Positions 19,416 to 27,473 of a stretch of 64,000 nt of DNA are shown here, in pieces. This stretch comes from Leptospiraceae bacterium (GTDB lineage: Bacteria; Spirochaetota; Leptospiria; Leptospirales; Leptonemataceae). How positions within the stretch are numbered: the stretch's first letter is position 1; each line of letters starts with the position of its first letter. The notes beneath the pieces were generated by a model, which did not search any database, was not told the origin of the DNA, and saw nothing but the letters and a program-made list of their open reading frames with translations. The DNA lies in the NCBI GenBank assembly GCA_026005135.1, contig BPKM01000007.1:115388-179387 (forward strand), given 5' to 3'. The position numbers and the translations under genes are program-made.

Positions 19416-20129
19416 ATGAAGAGAATTATTTTAGCAGAGCCAATCCATTATGTTTTACAGGGAGAAGGAATTAACATAGGGAAAAAAATGATCTTAATAA
19501 GATTGGCAGGTTGTAATATTCAATGTCCAGAATGCGATACTATCTATAGCTGGAAATTTCCAAAAGAAAGGAAAGCTTTATTACATTTATCTTTGCAAGA
19601 ATTAATAGAAGAAATTCATATGATAAATAAAAATATAAAAGTAAATCATCTTTTAATTACAGGTGGAGAGCCAGCTATCTGGGAAAAACAATTATTGGAA
19701 TTATTAATAAATATAAAAAATTTTCAATTTGATATAGAAACCAGTGGATACCATGAATGGAATTTGATAAAATCACTAAAAGAAATAAAGCATCGAATTC
19801 AATTTAATATTTCCCCAAAAATTGGTATATTGAAACCAGCACGATTTTTATCTATAGAACAGATCAAAATTTTAAAGAATCCTCCAGAAAATTATATAAT
19901 AAAAATTGTTACGTCGAAAAATAGTTTTAAAGAAGATTTAAAACATATAAAGGAATTAATGAAATTATATCAAATTCCAGAAAATAAAATTTTTTTAATG
20001 CCATTTGGGAAATCAAGAGAAGAAATTATAGAACAAGGAGAATTTTTAATAGAACAATGTTTTAATTATGGATTTCAATTTAGTCCCCGTTTACATATTT
20101 TATTATTTAATAATGAGCGGTTAAGATAA
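19416..20129 (+). CDS. queE: 7-carboxy-7-deazaguanine synthase (QueE)
   Basis: This radical SAM enzyme converts 6-carboxytetrahydropterin to 7-carboxy-7-deazaguanine in the queuosine/preQ0 pathway. The start (AEPIHYVLQGEGINIGKKMILIRLAGCN) is typical: the QGEG and the compact CxxxCxxC cluster in GCNIQCPECDT followed by YSW. LLITGGEPAIW is the GGEP SAM-binding motif. Length is 237 residues, within the normal range. No queC/queD neighbour is in the window. Confidence 0.92.
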   Translation: MKRIILAEPIHYVLQGEGINIGKKMILIRLAGCNIQCPECDTIYSWKFPKERKALLHLSLQELIEEIHMINKNIKVNHLLITGGEPAIWEKQLLELLINIKNFQFDIETSGYHEWNLIKSLKEIKHRIQFNISPKIGILKPARFLSIEQIKILKNPPENYIIKIVTSKNSFKEDLKHIKELMKLYQIPENKIFLMPFGKSREEIIEQGEFLIEQCFNYGFQFSPRLHILLFNNERLR

Positions 20130-20173
20130 ACAAATTCATTGATTTTTCTATAAAATAAAATTTATTTGAATTT

Positions 20174-20536
20174 ATGAGTATAATGAAAGTTATTTCCGAA
20201 ATTTATCAATCTGGTAAATATATAGATTCTGCTGTATTTAATGAAGATGAGTTGAATTATTATGAAAAAAAATTTGGAGTAATTTTTCCAGAAGATTATA
20301 GAAAATTACTGATGTCTGTTGATCCAGATATTCCAGAATTTTTCTTTACAGTACCAGAAAAACATCAATTCTTAAAACAATATCTTTTAATAGCAAAATA
20401 TAAAGAATATGATATTGCATTTGATAGAAAACATAATATGAAAATTGTTTATTTGTTAAATGATGAAAAAATAGAAATTTATGATAATTTCATTCGATGG
20501 TTTGAAGATTTTTGGGATAAACATAAAGATGATTAA
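20174..20536 (+). CDS. SMI1/KNR4 (SUKH)-like small protein
   Basis: This 120-residue protein contains LNYYEKKFGVIFPEDYRKLLMS, which resembles the conserved helix of SUKH/SMI1-KNR4 domains (E..YG..LP.DY..FL). SUKH proteins often act as immunity proteins to contact-dependent toxins, but also have other roles. No toxin gene is adjacent. It sits 44 bp downstream of queE and is convergent with an SDR gene. A second start ATG at 20183 is possible; neither has a strong RBS. Confidence 0.55.
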   Translation: MSIMKVISEIYQSGKYIDSAVFNEDELNYYEKKFGVIFPEDYRKLLMSVDPDIPEFFFTVPEKHQFLKQYLLIAKYKEYDIAFDRKHNMKIVYLLNDEKIEIYDNFIRWFEDFWDKHKDD

Positions 20537-20563
20537 AGATAAAATTAATTTTTAAAATTATAT

Positions 20564-21364
20564 TTAGAGAAATTCCTTTTGAATTTTGTTCTTCATAATA
20601 TCTTCATAAAGAGAAGGAAAGAGGAAATTTAATAAATAGGCAAGTTTTCCCGAAGCAGAAATTATTATTTCTTTTTTATTTTTGATAATACCATTTATAA
20701 TTTTTTTTGCAACAAATTCTGGTGGATAAATTTTCCCAATAGTCGACCATTGAGTTTTTGCAGGACTACCATCATTTGCAAGAGCATTTTTATCTATATT
20801 TGTACGAATAAACCATGGATATACAATTAAAATATTAACATTAAAATCTTTTAATTCTGTCCTTAGTGATTTAAAAAAACCAGATAAACCATGTTTACTT
20901 GCTGCATAACCTGTTCTACCATACAGAGGCGCGAAACCTGATATACTGCTAATTATAACAATAGTTCCTTGATTTTTTGTGATTTCTTCAAGGCAAAATT
21001 TCGTACAATAAATACTACCCATTAAATTTACATGAATTATTTTTTCAATTACTTCTAAATTCGTTTCTTTAAATAAACTGCGATGTGTAATACCTGCATT
21101 ATTAATTAAAATATCAATACAATTAAATTTATTGATAAAAAAATGAACAGCCTCTTTACATTGTTCTTTTTTTGATATATCGCAAACATAAATTTCGTTT
21201 TTTATTTTTTGTTTTAATAATTCTTTTGATAATTTTTTAAGTTCAGTTTCATTAATATCTATCAAACCTAATTGTACTTTATATGGAATTAATTCTTTTA
21301 TTAAAGCTTTTCCTAATCCGCCTGTAGCACCAGTTATGATAATTCTTTTTTGAAATAAATTCAT
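20564..21364 (-). CDS. Short-chain dehydrogenase/reductase
   Basis: This classical SDR has the Rossmann motif IIITGATGGLGKAL, the NNAG motif (DILINNAGIT), the catalytic Ser in VIISSISGFA, and YAASKHG (Tyr-Lys). The segment WSTIGKIYPPEFVAKKII is common in lipid-linked SDRs. The start at 21364 (MNLFQKR) is chosen because the extra 22 N-terminal residues from 21430 are not SDR-like. The substrate is unknown. Confidence 0.85.
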   Translation of the reverse strand: MNLFQKRIIITGATGGLGKALIKELIPYKVQLGLIDINETELKKLSKELLKQKIKNEIYVCDISKKEQCKEAVHFFINKFNCIDILINNAGITHRSLFKETNLEVIEKIIHVNLMGSIYCTKFCLEEITKNQGTIVIISSISGFAPLYGRTGYAASKHGLSGFFKSLRTELKDFNVNILIVYPWFIRTNIDKNALANDGSPAKTQWSTIGKIYPPEFVAKKIINGIIKNKKEIIISASGKLAYLLNFLFPSLYEDIMKNKIQKEFL

Positions 21365-21484
21365 TAAGTTTTTAAATATACAGTTGATATTTTCGTCAAT
21401 AATAATTAGATATGAAACTATATTATTCATTATGGATTAAAAAAATTATTGTTATATTATTAAGTAAGCAAAAAGTTTGACTTA

Positions 21485-21751
21485 ATGGAAAAATTATGTA
21501 TATTGCAGGCATGGGCAAGTGGAACCCCTTTTTTACTTTTCGATGCATTATCAGGAATAAAAATTGCAGAAAATCACATTTTCTTTAAAAATCCCAGATT
21601 GCCAGAATTTATTGATGAACTTTATGTATATAATCTTAATACTTCAAAAGATGTTATTAAAGATTTATGTTTTAGACGATACCAGAATGATGAAACAATT
21701 GAAGTATTAAAGAAAAATCAAAATATAAAAATTATTATTGAAAAAGAATAA
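21485..21751 (+). CDS. Hypothetical protein, 88 residues
   Basis: No family was recognised. The start MEKLCILQAWASGTPFLLFDAL is followed by a charged C-terminal half (DVIKDLCFRRYQNDETIEVLK). There is no signal peptide or membrane segment. It is 20 bp upstream of the DAACS transporter gene on the same strand and may be cotranscribed. Three Cys residues or fewer and no obvious motif are visible. Confidence 0.55.
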   Translation: MEKLCILQAWASGTPFLLFDALSGIKIAENHIFFKNPRLPEFIDELYVYNLNTSKDVIKDLCFRRYQNDETIEVLKKNQNIKIIIEKE

Positions 21752-21771
21752 GTTAATTAAAAATATTTATT

Positions 21772-22983
21772 ATGAAATATACTAAAATGAAAGACTGGAT
21801 TAGAAAACTTTATTTGCCAGTTGGTATACCATTAGGATTAATTATTGGAATTTTTTTAGGCTATTATTTTCCTGATTTTGCTTTATCATTAAAATGGCTT
21901 GGAATATTTTTTATGAAGTCATTAAAAATGATTATTATTCCTTTAGTTATGTTATCTATTATGAATGGAATTGGAAGAATTGGAAATTTACAAAAATTGG
22001 GTAAAAAAGGTTTATTTACATTTATATATTATACGATAACAACAGCAATTGCAGTAATTATAGGAATTACTTTTACTTTATTATTAGGTTTTGGAGATAC
22101 CAAACCTCCTTTAAAAGAACAAAAACCAAAAGAAGTTCAATTACAGATTACAGATATTTTTTTAAATATGATTCCATCTAATATATTTGAATCTATGGCA
22201 AACAATGAAGTATTACCTGTTATTGTATTTTCTTTATTATTTGGATGGGCAATTGCATTACAGGGAAAACGCTCTGAACAGGTATTTCGTATTTTTTTTA
22301 TATTGGAAGAAGCAATTATTAAAATTGTTCATTTGATATTATGGTTTGCACCTATTGGTATTTTAGGATTAATAGCAAGTAGAATAGCAGAAGATGGTGA
22401 ACAATTTATTCAGGAATTATTTTTATTACAATATTATGCTAGAAATGTAATTATTGGTTTAATGATACATGGACTTTTAGTATTACCTTTAATTTATTTT
22501 ATTATAGTTCGAAAAAATCCATTTATTTATATAAAACAATTGGGTATAGCATTAGGAACAGCATTTTCTACTGCTTCGAGTTCAGCTACATTACCTGTTA
22601 CAATGGATTGTGTAGAAAATAAAGCAAAAATACGTTCCGAAACAGCTGGATTTGTTTTACCACTTGGGGCAACTGTAAATATGGATGGAACAGCTCTTTA
22701 TGAATCTGTTGCAGCAATTTTTATTGCTTATGTAGCTAATATACCCTTAGATTTTTATTCAATGATTTTAATTTTTTTAACATCTACCTTAGCTGCTATA
22801 GGAGCAGCAGGTATACCAGAAGCTGGATTAGTTACTATGACGATTGTATTAAAAGCAGTTGGTCTTCCGTTAGAGGGAATTGCATTAATATTATCTATTG
22901 ATTGGTTTTTAGATCGTTGTAGAACAACCATTAATGTTTTAGGCGATGCTATTGGTGCTGCTATTATAGATAAGATAACTTAA
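21772..22983 (+). CDS. Dicarboxylate/amino acid:cation symporter (DAACS/GltP family)
   Basis: This 403-residue membrane protein belongs to the glutamate/aspartate or C4-dicarboxylate symporter family. The two hairpin and binding-helix motifs are clear: AFSTASSSATLPVTMDCVE (HP1 serine-rich), LPLGATVNMDGTALYE (TM7 NMDGT), AAIGAAGIPEAGLVTM (HP2), and DWFLDRCRTTINVLGDA (TM8). The Arg/Thr pattern in TM8 (DRCRTTINV) is common for acidic amino acid substrates. The end overlaps the convergent hydrolase by 4 bases. Confidence 0.93.
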   Translation: MKYTKMKDWIRKLYLPVGIPLGLIIGIFLGYYFPDFALSLKWLGIFFMKSLKMIIIPLVMLSIMNGIGRIGNLQKLGKKGLFTFIYYTITTAIAVIIGITFTLLLGFGDTKPPLKEQKPKEVQLQITDIFLNMIPSNIFESMANNEVLPVIVFSLLFGWAIALQGKRSEQVFRIFFILEEAIIKIVHLILWFAPIGILGLIASRIAEDGEQFIQELFLLQYYARNVIIGLMIHGLLVLPLIYFIIVRKNPFIYIKQLGIALGTAFSTASSSATLPVTMDCVENKAKIRSETAGFVLPLGATVNMDGTALYESVAAIFIAYVANIPLDFYSMILIFLTSTLAAIGAAGIPEAGLVTMTIVLKAVGLPLEGIALILSIDWFLDRCRTTINVLGDAIGAAIIDKIT

Positions 22984-23873
22984 CCTAACCCTTTTATAAA
23001 TTCTAATGTATGTTGTGCTGTATTAATAGGATCTTCCATAGGGAAAAAATGAGAACCAGAAGGATGTACAAGAAATTTAGATTTTTTATTATTTTTAATT
23101 AATAACTTACATGCTCTTATCGGACATACATTTGATTTTTTTGTAGTATAAATAAAAATAGGTAGTTGTATTTTTTTATAATATTTCCAATGGCCAAATT
23201 TTAAACTTCTAAAAATTTTAGCTTCTATTTCCTTAGGAAGACATAATTTATAAGTATTGGAGTGTTTATCATGATAAAAACAAGAATGTAAATAATCTTG
23301 AAAAACTTCTTCGTCCCAATTTTTAAAAGAAGGGCTCATTCGATAACTTCTTTCTATGATTTTAAGGCTTTTAAACTCGTCACGTCGTTTTTCTGCTACA
23401 GGTGCTAATGGTGCTTCTATAAAATTAGCTAAAAAACTGATGAATGGTGTTAGAACTACAGGATCCCAGCAACTTACTGATAAAATATCTTTATTATTTA
23501 TAGAAGATGCTAAAAGAGAACTTGCTCCCCCTAAGGAATGTCCTATTAAATGAAATTTTTTTATTTGAAAAGTTGTTTTTAAGTGCTCTGTAAATTGTAA
23601 AATTTGATCTCTAAAAAAATACCAGTCAGAAAAATTATCATAATTTTCTGAACCATTATGACCACAGAAGTTTAATCCAAAAACATTAAAGTTATTTTCA
23701 TAAAAAATATTTAGTAATTTTAAATATGTTTGGGCAGAATAACCATTAGCATGGCAAAAAATTATATTTGAACAGTTTTTATTATTAAATAATGGCACAT
23801 AAGTTAACTCTATTGTAGAATCATTTATAATAAAAGAAAAAGAATTTATCTTAATTGTTTTAGAATAAGTCAT
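22980..23873 (-). CDS. Alpha/beta hydrolase
   Basis: This 297-residue protein has a strand-turn HGNGY-like oxyanion region (IIFCHANGYSAQTYL), the nucleophile elbow LIGHSLGGASSLL (Ser), an acid region (TKKSNVCPIRACKLL) and a late His in VHPSGSHFFPMEDP. HANG followed by GHS fits the soluble epoxide hydrolase/lipase-like branch, but no substrate can be named. There is no signal peptide. Confidence 0.82.
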   Translation of the reverse strand: MTYSKTIKINSFSFIINDSTIELTYVPLFNNKNCSNIIFCHANGYSAQTYLKLLNIFYENNFNVFGLNFCGHNGSENYDNFSDWYFFRDQILQFTEHLKTTFQIKKFHLIGHSLGGASSLLASSINNKDILSVSCWDPVVLTPFISFLANFIEAPLAPVAEKRRDEFKSLKIIERSYRMSPSFKNWDEEVFQDYLHSCFYHDKHSNTYKLCLPKEIEAKIFRSLKFGHWKYYKKIQLPIFIYTTKKSNVCPIRACKLLIKNNKKSKFLVHPSGSHFFPMEDPINTAQHTLEFIKGLG

Positions 23874-23940
23874 ATCTACATAACTTTACAATTAATTAGA
23901 GAAACAATAAAAAATTGAAGATTTTTTAAAAAAATTTATA

Positions 23941-24339
23941 TTATTTTCTACTCATTACCATTACACAAGCATCCATTAAATAGTCAAATTGATGTTTTTC
24001 TAAAAATTCTCGAACTTCTTCATTTCCAGCTCCGGGTTGAATCCATACTTTTTTTAGGTTTAATCTTAATGCTTCCTGTAAAATATCATAAGTTATTTTA
24101 GGAGGAACAACAAAAACAACTAAATCTATTTGATGTTCTTTTAATAATTCCTCTAAGTTTTTATAGGCTTTATGTCCATCAATTGTTGTAGCTTTAGGAT
24201 TTACTGGATATATAGTATATCCTTTATTTAATAAATCATGAAAAATAATATTTCCATATTTAGATTTATCATTGGTTGCACCAACAAGAGCAATTGTTGG
24301 ATTTTGCTTTAAATATTCTACTAAGTTTAATTGTCCCAT
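23941..24339 (-). CDS. CoA-binding domain protein (YccU-like)
   Basis: This 132-residue single Rossmann domain has IALVGATNDKSKYGN, the nucleotide-binding loop, then GYTIYPVNPKATTIDGHKAYKNLEEL and DLVVFVVPP, the standard CoA_binding_2 pattern. It ends with VWIQPGAGNEEVREF and DACVMV. Such proteins bind CoA, but the cellular role is not established. It diverges from the STAS gene. Confidence 0.88.
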   Translation of the reverse strand: MGQLNLVEYLKQNPTIALVGATNDKSKYGNIIFHDLLNKGYTIYPVNPKATTIDGHKAYKNLEELLKEHQIDLVVFVVPPKITYDILQEALRLNLKKVWIQPGAGNEEVREFLEKHQFDYLMDACVMVMSRK

Positions 24340-24473
24340 ATTTAAAAAAAATATTAAATTATATAAACAGCAAGAATTTTATTTTAAATTTAATCAAATA
24401 ATTTTCTCTTTATATAGTTGACAATGAAATAAAATAGAATTTAGTTAACGAAAAAAAAGAAAGGGGTGCAAAA

Positions 24474-24809
24474 TTGCTAAAGAAAAAGAAAACAGGAAAT
24501 ATAATAATTGTTTATCCAGAAGGTAGATTGGATGTAACAAGATCTACAGAATTAGAAGAAGAAATTACAAAATTAATAGAGGAAGAGGGAGCTCGAAATA
24601 TTATTATGAATTTAGAAAATGTAGAATATATGAGTTCTTCTGGTTTTAGGGCATGTATTGCTATTTTAAGAAAGTTAAAAAGTTTGAATGGAAATTTTAA
24701 AATTTCTAATGTAAGACCATCTGTTAAAAGAATCTTTGATGTTATAGAATTGACCAGTTTATTTGATATATATGAAACAGAAGAAGAAGCAATAAAAAGT
24801 ATTCAATAA
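24474..24809 (+). CDS. STAS domain anti-sigma factor antagonist
   Basis: This 111-residue protein is a SpoIIAA/RsbV-like STAS domain: IIVYPEGRLDVTRSTELEEEI, then NIIMNLENVEYMSSSGFRACIAILRKLK with the phosphorylatable Ser in MSSSGF, and FKISNVRPSVKRIFDVIELTSLFDIYETEEEAI. It likely takes part in a partner-switching cascade; no anti-sigma kinase is adjacent. The start is a TTG at 24474 preceded by GAAAGGGGTG, as no ATG lies upstream in frame. trpC begins 4 bases after its stop. Confidence 0.88.
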   Translation: MLKKKKTGNIIIVYPEGRLDVTRSTELEEEITKLIEEEGARNIIMNLENVEYMSSSGFRACIAILRKLKSLNGNFKISNVRPSVKRIFDVIELTSLFDIYETEEEAIKSIQ

Positions 24810-24813
24810 TTCA

Positions 24814-25630
24814 ATGATTTTAGAAAAAATTTTAGAACAAAAACAAAAAGAAGTCTCTGGAATTAAAAAAACAATATTCAGGAAGAAATATTGAAAACCT
24901 TATAGAAAATTTAAAAAATCAAAATAAAAAAAAAGATTTTTATAATTCTTTAAAAAAAAAGAAACCTTTTTCTATTATAGCAGAATGTAAAAAAGCCAGC
25001 CCTTCTTATGGTATTATAAGAGATGATTATGATCCTGTTCATATAGCTAATATTTATGAATCCTTAGGGGCTTCAGCTATATCTGTTTTAACAGATAAAA
25101 CATTTTTTCAAGGTTCTATTGAAGATTTAAGTAAGGTTCAACAAAACGTTAATATACCAATACTAAGAAAAGATTTTATTATTTCGAAAGAACAAATTAT
25201 AGAAGCAAAATTAAATGGAGCAGATGCTATATTATTAATTGTTCGAATTTTAGAAGAAAAACAATTGAAAGAACTATTAGAATTTGCTTATTCATTAGAT
25301 CTGGATTGTCTTGTAGAAACTCACAATGAAAAAGAAATTGAATTATCATTAAAATATCCTGTTAAAATTATAGGTATTAACCATAGAGATTTAGATACCT
25401 TAAAAATGAATATGAAATTATCATTACAATATGCCCCTCAAATTCGTAAGTCTTTTCCAGATATTTTAATTGTTGCAGAATCAGGTATAGAAAATACAGA
25501 AACAATCAAACAACTTAGTTCTTACGTTGATGCTTTTTTAATAGGTACCTATTTTATGAAGTCTAAAAATATTCAAGATGCCTGGACTTCTCTTTTTTCA
25601 GAAATTTATATGTTTAATAATCAAATGTAA
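24814..25630 (+). CDS. trpC: Indole-3-glycerol phosphate synthase, frameshifted near 24865
   Basis: This TIM-barrel enzyme makes indole-3-glycerol phosphate in tryptophan synthesis. The ATG at 24814 opens MILEKILEQKQKEVSG; an extra A in the A7 run (24865-24871) moves the frame, after which the product continues through KPFSIIAECKKASPSYG, LGASAISVLTDKTFFQGS, ILRKDFIISKEQI, ADAILLIVRIL, VETHNEKE, IGINHRDL and VAESGI, all family motifs. Without the indel the length is about 272 residues. A standalone trpC, apart from other trp genes, follows a STAS gene. The end overlaps the convergent VWA gene by 17 bases. Confidence 0.9.
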
Positions 25631-27152
25631 GATAACTGACCTTTAATCGTCCTTTTATATTTTTTCCCACCAGAATAATAGAATTTTCTTCTTCAGAATA
25701 GATAAAGTATGTTTTATCTGGATTATAATCATTTCCTTCTAAATTAGATATTGGAATTTGATTTAAATATACTTTAATTGTATTACTTACTGGGATTCTT
25801 GAAAGTTTTATCCGAGAATGTTTGGCAGAACTGGCATAGGCTAATTCTTCTAAAAATGATCCATATTCTTCTGTACAAATACTGGAAACGGCGCCTCCTG
25901 TTTTTTCGGCAAGAAGTTTTAAATTTACTGCATATTTTTGTGTATTGGTTTCATTACCATAATTTCCAGTATAATCAGTTATACCATTAGGACCACTACA
26001 ATCACCTGGATTCCCATAAGAGTTTAATGGCATTATAGCATAAAAAGGAATGTTCATCGAAATAAAAATATTATTATTTTTATTAAAGGGTTTATTTGCA
26101 AGAGAATAATAAGCATCACTTTCATCTGTAATACATATGATGGATAAATTCTCTGGAATAGAATTATTATTACAGTCTGGATCTGTTAAAAATTTTTCTG
26201 CATAATAAACACAGGATTCTGTTGCATTACCATCAGTACCTACTAATATATTTTTTTCGAATTGATCTTTTTTATTTGTAAATGAATTTCTTAAAGAACA
26301 ACTATCTGTAGTTATAACACCAAGAAGAAAATCATTCGATAATAATGAAAGTTTATTGATAAATCGTAATAAATTATTTTTTACACTATTCTGTTCTTCT
26401 ATCATAGAGCCACTATTATCAATAACAAATAAAAAGTTAGAAAAATTAATTTTATAGTTAATATCAAAATATTCTTCCTGATATAATAAATCTGTATTTT
26501 TACTTAAAATATTTGTTGATGATAAAAATTGTTGAATTAAATATTCTTTTTTATAATAATTTTCCTTAGGGATAAGGACTGCAAAGATAAAGAAATCTTT
26601 ATTTTGATTTTCGAAAACTTTTAATCTTATACGAAAAAATAGATAACGTTCCATATCTTTTATATCGTTTGATTTTGTTTTAAAAGATTGGTTTTGGAGA
26701 ATTGAAATAATATTATTTCTGAGTTCTGAAATTGTTAGTGATTTAGTCAAAACAATATCGAATAACAAATCTATAGTATTATAATAATAATTTAAAATTT
26801 CAAAACATTTATTAAAACGTTTTTCTAAGCAACCAACGTATTTTAATTGTGGATAGATTTTATTTTCTTTTTGTTGAATTAAATGAAATCCATTTTCTGC
26901 AATAAATTCTGCTGAATTGATTTTATGTAAAACATCTTTGGTAAAATCTTTAATATTAATATTGTTTTTATTAATGATAAAAGAATATATTTCATTATTT
27001 TTTGTTTTTAATAATAATAAATCTGAGTTATTTATATTTTCTAAAATAAAATCCTCAGGAATAGAAATTTTATAATTTAAAAAAGATATATGAGTTGTTT
27101 CACTATAAAGAAACGTATTCAAAAATAATAAAAATAATAAAATATATTTCAT
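25614..27152 (-). CDS. Secreted von Willebrand factor A-like protein
   Basis: The protein (about 512 residues) has a signal peptide (MKYILLFLLFLNTFLYSE). After about 220 residues of unassigned sequence comes a VWA domain: FLFVIDNSGSMIEEQNSVKN (MIDAS DxSxS), then LLGVITTDSC and LSIICITDESDAYY. It ends in a region shared with the second VWA protein at 27474-29171 (SRIPVSNTIKVYLNQIPI; EENSIILVGKNIKGRLKVSY). The start ATG at 27152 lies inside the left target repeat of a MITE; an alternative in-frame start at 27179 falls within the MITE. Function is unknown; VWA proteins often bind ligands or matrix. Confidence 0.78.
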   Translation of the reverse strand: MKYILLFLLFLNTFLYSETTHISFLNYKISIPEDFILENINNSDLLLLKTKNNEIYSFIINKNNINIKDFTKDVLHKINSAEFIAENGFHLIQQKENKIYPQLKYVGCLEKRFNKCFEILNYYYNTIDLLFDIVLTKSLTISELRNNIISILQNQSFKTKSNDIKDMERYLFFRIRLKVFENQNKDFFIFAVLIPKENYYKKEYLIQQFLSSTNILSKNTDLLYQEEYFDINYKINFSNFLFVIDNSGSMIEEQNSVKNNLLRFINKLSLLSNDFLLGVITTDSCSLRNSFTNKKDQFEKNILVGTDGNATESCVYYAEKFLTDPDCNNNSIPENLSIICITDESDAYYSLANKPFNKNNNIFISMNIPFYAIMPLNSYGNPGDCSGPNGITDYTGNYGNETNTQKYAVNLKLLAEKTGGAVSSICTEEYGSFLEELAYASSAKHSRIKLSRIPVSNTIKVYLNQIPISNLEGNDYNPDKTYFIYSEEENSIILVGKNIKGRLKVSYLTFDY

Positions 27153-27158
27153 AAAATG

Positions 27159-27337
27159 GTTTTGTTGCATAACTCCCATTTTAAAATAAAATTTTTTATA
27201 AAATCGAAATTTCTTTCAAATATTACTATCATATGTTTAAAAATTCAATTCTTTTTTTATATCACGAAAAATTTCCTAACAATATTGGTAAATATTTTTA
27301 TAAATAGCAAATAATGAACTTTTATGCAACAGAGCCA
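27159..27337. mobile_element. MITE-like element (~180 bp) with IS5/IS903-like ends
   Basis: TGGTTTTGTTGCATAA (27157-27172) and TTATGCAACAGAGCCA (27322-27337) are inverted copies differing at two positions. They resemble ends of IS5-family elements such as IS903 (GGCTTTGTTGAATAA, from memory). The 9-bp direct repeat CATAAAATG flanks the element at 27150-27158 and 27338-27346, a duplication length typical for that family. The outer two bases overlap the repeat, so the exact border is uncertain. The interior has no coding potential, making it a non-autonomous element. Confidence 0.72.
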
Positions 27338-27387
27338 CATAAAATGAAAATTTAATTTTTTATAATAAAGAATCAAGATGAAAAAAT

Positions 27388-27409
27388 GGTCCCGGGTTTC
27401 CCCGGGACC
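27388..27409 (-). terminator. Strong Rho-independent terminator after VWA lipoprotein gene
   Basis: GGTCCCGGG (27388-27396) pairs with CCCGGGACC (27401-27409) around a 4-base loop. On the minus strand the stem is followed by ATTTTTT (27387-27381). It is the most G+C-rich hairpin in the window and lies 64 bp after the 27474 stop. The remainder of 27180-27473 holds the MITE and a short open frame at 27451-27480, nothing else clear. Confidence 0.88.
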
Positions 27410-27473
27410 CAAACGTGAGGCTATTTTAATTCATTTAACGGAGGCGAAAAATGAAAAAAATAGTGCATTTAAA

